Assembly: GCA_964036295.1 (NCBI GenBank)
Contig: OZ038468.1
Span: 2,848,501-2,912,500 of the forward strand
Source of the DNA: Plumapathes pennacea
Lineage: Eukaryota > Cnidaria > Anthozoa > Antipatharia > Myriopathidae
Length of the DNA stretch: 64,000 bases
Reading direction: 5' to 3'
Shown: positions 1 to 11,500 of the stretch, in pieces
Layout of the letters: every line of letters starts with the position of its first letter
How positions within the stretch are numbered: position 1 is the stretch's first letter
Translations under genes and position numbers: made by a program
Notes under the pieces: generated by a model
Seen by the model: only the letters and a program-made list of their open reading frames with translations
What the model was told of the DNA's origin: nothing
The model's database searches: none

Positions 1-28
1 ATTAGTAGTACATTTGTCAAGACTTCCT

Positions 29-796
29 CATCGCCAGAAATTCCGGACATTTTGCGTCCACGATTGCTTCCGGTCTTTCCCAGCGGCGTGCGGTATGAGC
101 ATGCGCCATTCACACATTCAACATTGTTACGTACTTTGCCTCAGTAGGGTGGGGGAGGGATGGGTTTCTCCGGTTCAAAAAGAGACTGCTACGTTTAGGA
201 GACGTGCCGCTGAACGACCTAGTTGAAATTAGCTTTCGTTTGGTGCAATTTTCATGCGATTTGGAGCTTCCCAGCCCAAAATATCAACATCCGAAGTCAG
301 CGTATTTCACGGGAGGTATTCGCCATGGCTGGCTGTGAACTGCAAATTCAAACACAAAAAGTACACATCGAATTTGCTCCAGGGGACTGACTGAGGCTTC
401 ACTGGAGATGTTCAATCCTTCGACAATCAGGTACGGGGTAGACATTTTGCGTTTTACCCAAGGTTCTTGTATTAAATGCAGCTTAAAAAGTGACAGTAGC
501 CGGTTTTGAGCGTATTCCGCTATCAATCCCTTCTTACGTCGGCCGAAATTTTAAATTCAAAAAAGTACACATCGAATTTTACCGGAGATAAATATTTTTT
601 GTACTGTTGTGTTTAGGAAGCTTCCCTCTTCCGAATGCTGCCCAGACATTTTTACGAACGTGCTTCAGTTAAGCGAAAAGCGCAATTTATTATCAAATCC
701 CATACATTTCTTTGTTATTTCTTGAGCGGCTGTCAGCGTGAAACCTGATGCCTCTTCCGAGATGGCGCAACTGGATGTCTGAAATTTCTGGCGATG
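29..796. mobile_element. Non-autonomous TIR element, 768 bp, present only in copy A
   Basis: Ends are inverted: CATCGCCAGAAATT at 29 and AATTTCTGGCGATG ending at 796. The paralogous site in copy B (near 34406) reads CTTCCTGCCAACGG with no element, so insertion postdates the duplication. A target duplication of at most one base (T) is seen. No transposase ORF. A motif containing AAGTACACATCGAATTT occurs twice inside (about 358 and 563). Confidence 0.75.
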
Positions 797-1502
797 TGCC
801 AACGGGGTTTCGTTAGTAGTATTTTTGTGGCTGCAATTTATGTTTCATTTCTCCGTATGATCGCAAAGTGTTACGCGTTAGAGATTACGTCCAGGTTTAA
901 AGAATCCTAAACGACTTTATTAAAAGGTTCCTACATCATTCTCAACATATACTAAGTATCCTAGCTTCAGTCCCAGAATTAGTTCCGTAACTCTTGAGGA
1001 CGTTAAGATATTGCCCAAAATGTACTTGAGTGTATGATTTTTCGTAAATGTACACGGAGAGCGTGCTACAAGTCCTATTAAACAATTAATTTGCAATATT
1101 TCACCTCAACTCAATCAAATCACTTTTTACCCTTCTGAGTTGTAAAAGTGATTCTACAAACCATTAACAAAGAACCGAATGAGCGACACTGATGTGAGAA
1201 TTTATCATTTAATCAGCTATCACTTCAGTAAGTTATAAATCCTAAATAAAACCTAGTATTGTATGATAATAATACAAGTATACAGTACAAGTATCTCTGG
1301 CAATAGAATAAAAGAGAAATGTGGACTGTTCATAACAGTATCCACGCTACTTTCTGAAGGTACATTTTTATAAAATAACTATGATACTACGCGTGCCCTG
1401 ATCGGCTAAATAACCATGTTAGATCAGAGTATATTACACGCTGACGCAATACGCGATGTTTTTTACTTGACCAATTATTTTATAAAAAATATAACGTGTT
1501 CC
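797..1502. other. Non-coding 3' flank of SCAMP-A
   Basis: AT-rich sequence shared with 34400-35480 in copy B. No coding potential is seen; it leads into the foldback repeat that follows. Confidence 0.6.
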
Positions 1503-1637
1503 CGTGTAATATAGCCTCATCTAACCACTTAGGAAGTTGGGAGAACACTCGAGTAACGCCGGAAACCTCGTGGTTTCCTTACGCTACTCTCGTGTTCTCC
1601 CAACTTCCCGCGTGTTTAGGTGAGGCTATATTACACG
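1503..1637. repeat. Foldback MITE
   Basis: An almost perfect hairpin: CGTGTAATATAGCCTCA at the left end and its reverse complement at the right, with arms running through GAAGTTGGGAGAACAC. Also present at 35480-35625 in copy B, so the insertion predates the duplication. Confidence 0.8.
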
Positions 1638-1750
1638 GTGACGCGTTATATATTTCTTAAGTGTGACATTGCGGAAATACATTTTTCAAGCATGTAGTCA
1701 CCATATTTTTGAGCCAGTGATCATGCAAAAAACTGTGGATTCAAGTTCAT

Positions 1751-1990
1751 GGCCCGCTTTTTCAAAGCACGATTAGGCTAATCCTGGATTAGGTCTAAAC
1801 TTTCATGTCATTTATATGCCTGAAAATGTGAAGGTTTCGTTCACAACAGCTTCCTTTATGCGTTTTTAAGCTGGAACAAGCTTTATAGTCCATCTTCAAA
1901 CAAAACTCTGCGGTTTATTGGCAGAGGGGTCGAGAGAAAGAATTTCGTTAATCCTGGATTAGCTTAGTCGGCTTTCGAAAAACCGGGCCC
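1751..1990. repeat. GGATTAG-type MITE
   Basis: Inverted ends GGCCCG-TTTTTC-AAGC and GAAAAACCGGGCCC, with subterminal TAATCCTGGATTAG on both arms. Family members also lie at 35739-35978, 44976-45216, 47919-48163 and, more diverged, about 60010-60195. Confidence 0.75.
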
Positions 1991-2176
1991 AGATTTGCAG
2001 TTCAGTGTAGTGTTCATCAATTCTCAAGACCAAGAAACTGAATAGTAGGACTTGATACTCAACTATAAATTAGTTCAAGTTGTGCACAAGAAAAATGTAA
2101 ATAGCCATGGTGACAAACGCTGACCAACATATTTCCACTATGTACACTTGTTGTACCATAGCTTATTTCTGATTGG

Positions 2177-2543
2177 TCACATTGTTGCCAAATTCTGGAC
2201 ATCCTGGTTGGAAGCCTCACCCCGGGCAAACTCTCCCTGCGCTTTCACAAAGCTGGCTCCAGCCACGCGATAAATTCTGTTTATCTGCAGAGGAACAAAA
2301 GGAGATGATACCTGGGTGAAAAAGACGGCAGCAAACAAGAATGTTGGTAAGCAATGATGTACAGCCCTGGCCAAACGGACTCCAGTGTCAACCAACTCAA
2401 GTTGAACTAATGGCTATCACTTAGTCACACATCCACTTGTTGGTACACTCAGGGTGACTTTGGTCAAACTCAAATTTACACCAAGTTTTTCACCCACCCA
2501 CCCAACTTGGGTTGGCTTGTGTGTGTGAGTGTGTGTGTGTGTG

Positions 2544-2583
<40 letters not shown>

Positions 2584-5500
2584 TGGCCACCTACTACAGG
2601 TCCATATATTTCAGCACACCTGGGTCAACTTGGGAGGATATTTGGCCAGGGCTCGAATGTTCAAAGCAAGATTAGCTAATCCTGGATGAGCTCTAAACTG
2701 TGTTGTTATTTTTAAGCCTGAACGTCATAAACTTTCTCACAAAATGATTTCCTTGTTTTGTTTTAAACTTTGATAACTTTGTGATCAGGTCCACCTTTTC
2801 CTTAGCCTGCGTAGCTGGCGGTCTCATTTGGCGGAGAGACTGAGGGCGAGTGACAAAGACGGGTGAGGGGGAAAAGACCGTGGTCTTTTCCCCCGCCCCG
2901 TAATTTTGTCACTCGACCTCAGTCTCCCATCTGCCATCAGTACAAAATGGCGCCCGTGAACACTGTTCAACCGCATCGAATGAGACCGCCAGCTACGCAG
3001 GCTACCTTTTCCTCCAGTAGCAAAAACAACAACAACAACAACAACAACAACACAAAAAAATGGCCAATTTTATTATATAGACACGAGTGTTTTACTGGAG
3101 AATATACCGTTCGTAAAATCCATACGAAACTACATCCGGGACCCGAGTGGCGTATTTTCCATATCCTCACTAGTGGGGATATCGTTGGCATCATTTCTCG
3201 CTTTTGCACGGTTGTTTGTGCAATTTCTCGTAAAACACTCGTGCCTAATATAATAAAAAGAAAATTACACGGCGGCTTGAAGATATGGATTTTATTTTCG
3301 AGTGGTAAAAACAATATTTTACTCACTCGCGAAGCGCTCGTTCGTAAAATATTGTTTTTACCACTCGAAAATAAAATTCATATCTTCGCGCCACCGTGTA
3401 ATATCCTCTATATATTTTTTGTGCTTTTCACCACGGAGGGAAAGGAGGGCCTGAGTGTAGATTAGAGCTTAGAGTTACAATTGACTGGTGCATTAGCTTT
3501 TGATCCAACTCTGCAGTTTGTTGGCAAAAACGGTGAGAGAACGAAATTAGTTAAACCTGGATTAGATAAATTGAGCTTTGAAATTGGACAGTAAGTCAGA
3601 TGAACCAGAACAAACAAAAATAGAACCAACCGTTATCATCAAAGCAATGTCTGTGATGACACCAACAGTAAAAAGTATGGCTGATGCAAACATCATGCCT
3701 CCCACAGGATAACTGTTATGGATTACCGTTGTTGCATTGATAAATCCACTACAAAAAAAAACAAAAAATGGAAAAGACAACAGGTTAGATGCTGTACAAA
3801 GAGGTTATTACACGGGAAGGAGTGCAAATACAGTGAGGTATTTTTACGAGTCAGTTCTACATTTTTGAGCCTGCTTCAGGCAAGAAAAAATATAACTGAC
3901 TTGTAAAAATACAGCCATATTGCATGGCTTTTCGTGTAATAAATTGTCAATATACTACAATTGAAGCAGGGCAAATGTTCTCACCGCCAAAAAAATGGAT
4001 CAAAAAATGACACGTTGGTAAATTTGCTTGCAAAAATTGATCTCCTACAGTAAGCTAATAAACCAGTTGATCTGGTTCCTGACAAGTGCATTTACACTCC
4101 CATTTTTGCACTCGTTTTGGCCTTTATTTGCACTCGAAAATGTGGAGTCGTGTAATAAATGTCAGTGATCATGTATTTGTAAGTCCTGCACCACATGCAA
4201 CCCCACCCACCCCTTCCTTCCTCCCTCATTAAAAAATTACCGCTGTATGGAGCAGCTTCCTCTATCTTTCACTTGAGAGCAGACTAAAAGAATGATTCGT
4301 AATCATAACCTACAATAGCCCTACTGATAAAAGTTGGTTCCCGTATGAGCTGTTTGGAAAACAAGCACACCTGATTATAATCACCCTCCTACTAACCCAC
4401 CCCACCCCACACCTTCCCCCACCCCTCCCCCCCCCCAGTTTCAGCCTGCATGCATGAGACTCAGACATGATATTTGGCAGGTATAGTACTGTTTCTTTTG
4501 TATTTGCTTTTTTTTTTAACATAATGGTTATCATGTAATCACGGTACAACTTTGAGGAGGTTACAGTACATCAAGCTTACCAAGCTCCACATCCAGGTAT
4601 TCCTAAAGCAAAGAAAATATTGACTCCAATGTGAAGGAAGAAGATCAAAAAGAACACGATATAGTTGAATGAACTGTCATTCCTGTAGTCAGAGGGAAAA
4701 AAATGTTTAAGAACATTATCCAATGCACAAATAGAGGTTAACTATTACATGCATGCACAGCAATACAAATTTATCTTCCAGTGTTGTTGATATCTATGAG
4801 TTGTACTGTAGATATGTAAACACCAGAAGATATAAAATGTCTCCAAGTGGCCATGTAATGTTCTGGTTATTATATAGATATCAATGAAATATCCAGAACA
4901 AAGACTTATTTCACAACTTTTACTTCCTGTCAGAACATGCTGTCTTCAAAAATTGCACACACAGTAAAGTTATCCTTGTTATATTTCAAATGTGAAAATG
5001 TTGTATGTGATGAAGAAATCAGTTTTCAGAACTGAAGAAATCCTGGTACTTCATCAATATCTACAGTATATAATAAAGGCACATATATCATAGACTACTA
5101 AACTATTATATTATGATATACTATAAAGTCCCGGGGGGGGGGGGGGGTACTCCCTATGATCGGATATACGGGGAGGCTCCGCCCGAAAGGAGTGTATTTT
5201 TACGATCGAGGTATAAAAAAGGGTATAGGAAAATGACGTTTTTTAGGTATTTTAAAGGGTCAATAAAGAGGGTGGAGTGAGGAAATAATTTTGGTATTTT
5301 AAAGGGGTACTAAAAACGCCAGGAAAAACCGGGGAAAAAAAACGGCGGAAGACCGGAAACTCCGCCTTGTTAAAAGTGGGAAGCACCCCACCGTGGAATC
5401 GTCTGCCGGACGCTCGGGCCAGACCCCAGACCCCACGGCAGGTATAAAAAAGGGGTGCTTGTACTGGAGGTATATAAAAGGGTCCCAATTTTGCCCCCAG

Positions 5501-8500
5501 GATGGTATTTTAAAGGGTAAGGGGTTGACAGTCCGGGCGGAGCCTCCCCATACAAAAGTCCTTTGAGTATAAAGTATAAAGTATATTATACCCGGGTATA
5601 AAGTATATTATACTTTCATGTTTAGGTAAATTGAACCCCTTGTGCTACTGATAACAGTCTTCAATACCCACATTTTAGCTAGTCCTATTCTGGAATAGGA
5701 CTAGACAAACACACCCTTAGATATCACTGTCAAATGGGTATGATCTCCAACTTACTTGATAAGTAGTTCTGTACCAACCCATAAACAAAGGGGCACATTG
5801 GCAAACAAATACAAAATTGACAACCCAAATGTGATACTGCTGTATTTATCATTGGCCCCTGATATCAGCAGAGCCATAGCACTCGGAAAGTTTAAGAAGA
5901 CAACAAAAATGTACACCACAAAGGAAAAAAGATGGTAAGTTTTTAAACTACAAAAAAGAAGCTGACATACGTACAGTAATGAGCTTCAGAGCAGGCAACT
6001 TTTACTTTTACTTTTAACTTTTACCCATGAAAAAAATGCAATGCATGCACATCAATGATCGAAATGTACTTCTCAGAGTTTGGCTTGAAAACCATGACTA
6101 AATTTGCAAAAGTGGCTTCGTTGCTGGAGCTGAAATCTCTGCTGCACATCTTAGCTTCTTTTCTGAAGTATTTGTCTGAGCACAGTACTTACTTGAGTGC
6201 ATTGTAAACAGGGCGGTACCAACACAAAAATGACAGAGGAACGCTTGCAACTAAGTACAAGAGAGACAAGGCAAACGTCTCTCCCCCATGTACTTTATCA
6301 GCATTGATCACAAGTAACGCAAATGCCGAAAGGAAATTAAAACTCATGACAAAACTGTAGGCTGAAAGAAAAAGAAACAAGAATACAAGCTGTAAAATCG
6401 TAAGGCTTCTGGGATGTGGCTTAATTTACATAATCAGAATACTGCACAATGTGCTGGTAAGCTGAAGCCACAGAATAGGGCACAAAGACCACAGTGGTAG
6501 CGGGCATTACCCCTTGATCTACCAAAAATTAAAAATAAAAAAAGTTGTGAGCCCAAGTACTAGCAGCCATGGACAGCTGTTTTGTTCACATTGTGCTTAC
6601 CAGCACATTGTGCAGTATTCTGAAACAAGAATACACTTTACCATTTTATTTTTATCAGTGTATCGTTACTCGAGTCATGATTAAAGACTGATGATAACGA
6701 TTTAATAACAAACAACAACAGCGAAAGTTTACATTGTGGTCGAGCTTACTGAACTCTAGGTCGAGGCTCGTTCAAAGTCCAAAACTCGAGATCGAGGCTG
6801 GTTCCAAGTTCAAACTGAACTCGTCACATCTCCTTTCCTTAATTCTTGACAGTACATAAACTTGAACAAAACTTTAAACTGAAACTATAGTCTCTTTACA
6901 ACAATGTCCATTAAGAGGAGACTATCACTGTCCATAATACTCCATGTCTGCAAAATGTGGGGGGGGGGGGGGGGGGGGGGGGGGGGTCGATCAGTGCAGC
7001 GGCAGTGGTTCTGGACTTGCCTCTCTAACTACAGTTTGGACGGGTTGGGCTGCTGGCTCCATGTCCAACTCGAGGTCTGCATTTGGTGGTACATACTCAC
7101 TGGTAGAGCGGAGATGTCGGCGGTTGCGTCGGTAGGTCCTTCCATTGACGTTGACGAGATAGGATTGCTGGCCTGCATATCCAACGACACGACCCAAGGT
7201 CCATTTGTTATCTCGTGGTAACCGCATCCTGATTGGATCTCCTCTGCGTAATACAGGCAGCTCTCTAGCATGTCTGTCATGGTTGCGTTTCTGCTTTTGT
7301 TTTCTCCTCTGGATGTTCTTCTGTGCATTTGCAACCAGGCATGGCTCCAATAGCTTCTTGGCTATAGGCAGACGTGTGCGTGTACGTCTACTATAAAAGA
7401 GCTGTGCTGGTGAGGCATCCATGCCCTCAGTCGGTGTATTACGCCATTCCAGTAAGGCCAATAATGGATCTTTCTTGTCGTCGCACGCTTTCTTTAGCAG
7501 CAACTGGCATGTTTTGATAGCGTTTTCCACGCGCCCGTTGCTCTGTGGGAAGCGTGGACTAGAAGTGACATGTTGAAAGTCCCAGTCTGTACTGAAGGTC
7601 TTGAATGCGGAACTTCCAAATGGTGGGCCGTTGTCACTCACTACTATTTTTGGTATACCATGTCTGGAGAACCATGACTTCAAGATGGTTATCATTCGAG
7701 TGGCAGTAGTGGATTTCAAATCTTGCACTTCAAACATTCCAGAGTAGTAGTCCACTGCGATCAGAAACTCTTGCTTCTGCAGCTCAAACAGGTCTACTCC
7801 AACCTTCTCCCAGGGGACCTGAGGCACATCATGAGGAATTAATGGTTCCTTGCATTGCTCTGGGCAATATCTGTTGCAAATGGGACACTTCGACAGATAA
7901 TCCTTGAGTGCAGTTGTGATGCCTGGCCAATAGACAATGTCTCGAGCTCTTTGTAGAGTGCCTTCAATTCTAATGTGGGACTCGTGTAGACTCTTGATAG
8001 TGCTTGGACGCTCTGCAGCTGGTATCACGATGCGGTGGCCCTTGTACACTAGGCCATCTTCAGTAGTCAGCTCATCACGGCTGTTCCAGTACAGTTCAAT
8101 GACTCTTTTTGTGCACTGGTCAAGTTTCTTTACTTCTGCTCGACTTCCAGGCCATCCGGTTTGGATGGTTTCAATCAGAATTTGGAGTTCCTCGTCCTGG
8201 CCAGTTGCGTCACGTAGGTTTATCAACTTCCTTGGCATTACACTCACATTGTCGTGGTGCTTCAGCTGCTCTAGCTCAGCAGCAAACACACGTTCACGTA
8301 GTGTGGACATCGCTGTACTCTCTCTCCGGTGGTGTGTTGTCCAAGTATGCACGGCTTAACGTATCTGCCAGGTACATAGTGGTGCCTTTCTTGTATTCAA
8401 CAATGAGATCATAGCTCTGTAGGCGGAGGCGCATGCGCTGCAGCCCCTTTGGTGAACTATGGATTGGCTTCTTGAAAATAGTTTCTAATGGCTTGTGGTC

Positions 8501-11500
8501 GGATTCCACTGCCACATTCTTCCTTGCGTAAATGTAGTGATTGAACTTCTCACAAGCGAAAACAATTGCTGGATGGTTACAGGCTTCTTAACATCATAGT
8601 AGGCCAACACGGGTGCAGTGATCATCATGGCCTTGATTCGTTCCACGGCTTTCGCGTGTGTAGGGAGCCAACATCATTGCCATCTTTGTCCAGAAGTCTT
8701 CTGAGAACTTCCGTTTCGTCTGACAAGCGTGGCAAGAACTTTGCCAGATAGTTTACCATGCCCAAATATCTTCGTAGCGATGCAACATCTGTTGGGTCAG
8801 CCATTTTCACTATGGCTTCCACTTTGCGTGGATCAGGTTTAAGTCCTGCTGGTGTTAAGATGTGGCCAATAAATGGGACTTCAGGCTGTCGCAGTCGGGC
8901 TTTCTCCTTCTTTAACTTCAGGTTGCGCTCACGGCAGCGGTCCAGGAATGCTTGAGCATTTCTGTCATGGTCTGCACACCACTCTTCAGGCGTGTCACCA
9001 TAGCCAACAACCACAAAGTCATCTGCGATGACCTCAACACCTTTCAGGCCCTCTATGTGCTCGTACATTCTTCGTTGCCATACCTCAGGAGCACTATTTA
9101 TACCAAAGGGCATTCGCTTCCATCGATAACGACCGAAAGGGATGTTGAAGGTCGTTAATAGGCTGGATTCCTCGTCCAGTTCGATCTGCCAGAAACCGTT
9201 GCTAGCATCGAACACACTGAAGATCTTGGCTCCATTCAGCCTAGTGGCGATTTCCTCGATGGTTGGCATGGGGAAATGTTCACGCTTAATAGCCTTGTTT
9301 AGGTCTCTTGGATCTAAACACACACGTATCTTGGTTTCCCCAGTTCCTCCGGTTGCTGGTTTGTGCACTACCAGCATGCTCGACACCCAATCAGTAGGTT
9401 GATTCACTTTCTCAACGACACCCTCAGTTGCCATGTCGTCAAGTTTCTCTTGAACTTGGTCAATCAGTGCTACAGGAATACGACGAGGTGGGTGCACGAC
9501 AGGGGGGACAGAGCTATCTGTTACTATGCTGTATGCTCCTTCAAGCCTTCCAAGGCCCTCAAACACATCACTGTACTGCTCTAGCAGTGGGGCGTGGTCC
9601 GTTCTCAGCACATTCACACGAGGATTTCTGTCGCAATCCAGGATTTGGATCATCTTCATATCCAGCAATGTCTGCTTGCACAATATAGGCTCGTACCCCT
9701 GACCTTTGACAACGTTGACCTCAATCTTGTGATTCTGACCTGCACGTCTAGTGTGCATTGTAGCCTTGCCCTCTATAGGCTGTTCGTACCCATTAGCCAG
9801 TATTAGGATAGAGTCACTACACTACACCTGTCAAGTTGTTGTAAGCTTTGGTCTCCTGTTACTTTCCTGTACATAGATGCAGGTAAAACATTACATTCTG
9901 CACCGGTGTCCATTAAAAATGTTACTTCTTGACCCGAAACATCATTGACACCATTCAAAAGGGTCAAAGTCACCATGTCACGTCCTGCATGTCCGGCACG
10001 ACGTGCATCTCTCAAATGGAATTTCTCTTGAACTGTGGAAATCCTTTTCTTGGTCGGGCACTTGGCAGCAAAGTGATTTGTAGCATTGCAATTTCGGCAA
10101 GTTTGTCCATAAGCTGGGCAGTTCCTCTGCTCGTGGTCTCGCCCACAATACTTACAATCTTTCACCACCTCCATGCGGCGTCTACTACCATTGGTGCTGT
10201 CTCCGGTCGCTTGCTTTCCACGGTTCAGGGCGGTGTTGTCATTTGAGCGTCCTTTCTTGTGTTGCTGTGTCTTGGCGTGCTGGGTTTTGAACTTGATGGC
10301 CTGCACACTGGACTCGAGAGTCATTGCTTTCATCGGAGCCTCAGTACTTTCAACTGCACGCACGTGATTCAGTGCTTTGTCGAGAGTGAGCTTGTCCTCG
10401 CGAAGCAACCTTGTTCGCACAGTCGTATATAACAACAACAGCGAAAGTTTACATCGTGGTCGAGCTTACTGAACTCTAGGTCGAGGCTCGTTCAAAGTCC
10501 AAAACTCGAGATCGAGGCTGGTTCCAAGTTCAAACTGAACTCGTCACAGTCAGCAGCAAGTTTAAAATCATCATTAAGTTTTTATTATCTCAATAGTATA
10601 TGAGTCAGAAGCATGGGTGCAATTGTGTACAATATACACTGCAATTGCTCCTTTTGATATTTAATGTTACACATAATGTTAAGAATTAAATACTGTGTAG
10701 TACACTTGTTCAAAACTATAAACCTGGACTTAAACCTTTCACTCCCAAGTTCAAAATGCAGATTCTCCCAACCTTTTAATAAGAAAATGTATAAGTAATG
10801 TAGTGAGAATTGATGTTTCAAATGTAAAAAGCAATCCAGTGTACGTGACGTCAAATCACTGAAATTGGTAACCAGGTTGCAGGAACAAAGACAAAGCTCA
10901 CTTTCCTTCATCATATGACAATGAACTTTGGTGATCTCTCAATTTAGGATGTTCACTACCGATTTGGTAGAAAAAATAACTATTGATTGATTTGATTGTA
11001 GTAGCACTTTAACAACAACAATTGAAGACACTTACCTTTCCACCTAAAGAACAGAAATTTGCAAGTCTTCTGGTACTCTATGGGGATGTCAATGCTAATG
11101 TCGTGAAAGAAGCATGGCTTGCACGGACACTTGGAGGGTAGAGGGGGGAAGTTGTTTTCTCTGTAACCTACAGAACAATAATGAAAATTCAGTGATACAA
11201 ACCTGAAAATTCATACAGTGTTCAAAGTACATGCATAGAATATACTGTGCAAAGTGGCAAACTTCATAGAGGATATTACACCATGATACAAATATATGAA
11301 TTCTATTTTAGAGTGGTAAAAACAATATTTTATGAATGAGGGCTGCGTGAGTGTAATTTTCTTTTTACTATATATATATAGACAAGAATGTTTTACAATA
11401 AATGCACAAACAACTGTGCAAAAACAAAAAATAATGCCATAGCTATCCTCACTTAAGAATAAGGAAAATTCGCCACTCAGGTACCGGATGTAGTTTCATA

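Larger units (their letters stand above)
2655..3592. mobile_element. Nested MITE cluster in intron 9 of SCAMP-A
   Basis: Outer ends TCAAAGCAAGATTAGCTAATC and GATTAGATAAATTGAGCTTTGA are inverted repeats of the GGATTAG family. Inside sit the MULE-type MITE 2803-3004, a CAA run and a foldback (about 3071-3412). Copy B (about 36690-37345) has the outer element and the MULE MITE but not the foldback, giving an insertion order. Confidence 0.65.
6659..10548 (-). mobile_element. Gypsy-1: defective Ty3/Gypsy LTR retrotransposon
   Basis: LTRs are 6659-6828 (170 bp, TGTATCG to CGTCACA) and a truncated copy at about 10429-10548. Flanks ATCAG (6654-6658) and GTCAG (10549-10553) look like a 5-bp target duplication with one change. 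The empty site survives in copy B near 39050 (TTTATCAGCAGCAAG). Gag-protease, RT and integrase parts are readable on the minus strand in separate frames. The primer-binding site and the Gag N-terminus are deleted: the LTR is joined directly to mid-Gag. It is in the same transcriptional orientation as SCAMP-A. Confidence 0.92.

Noticed and set aside
2507-2689. Cys/Val-rich ORF
   Set aside because: A translation of the GT microsatellite.
2863-3465. 200-codon plus-strand ORF
   Set aside because: It runs through a MITE, a CAA run and a palindromic foldback; the poly-Asn is the microsatellite. Not a gene.
7937-8359. Plus-strand ORF of 140 codons
   Set aside because: Antisense shadow of the Gypsy-1 integrase.
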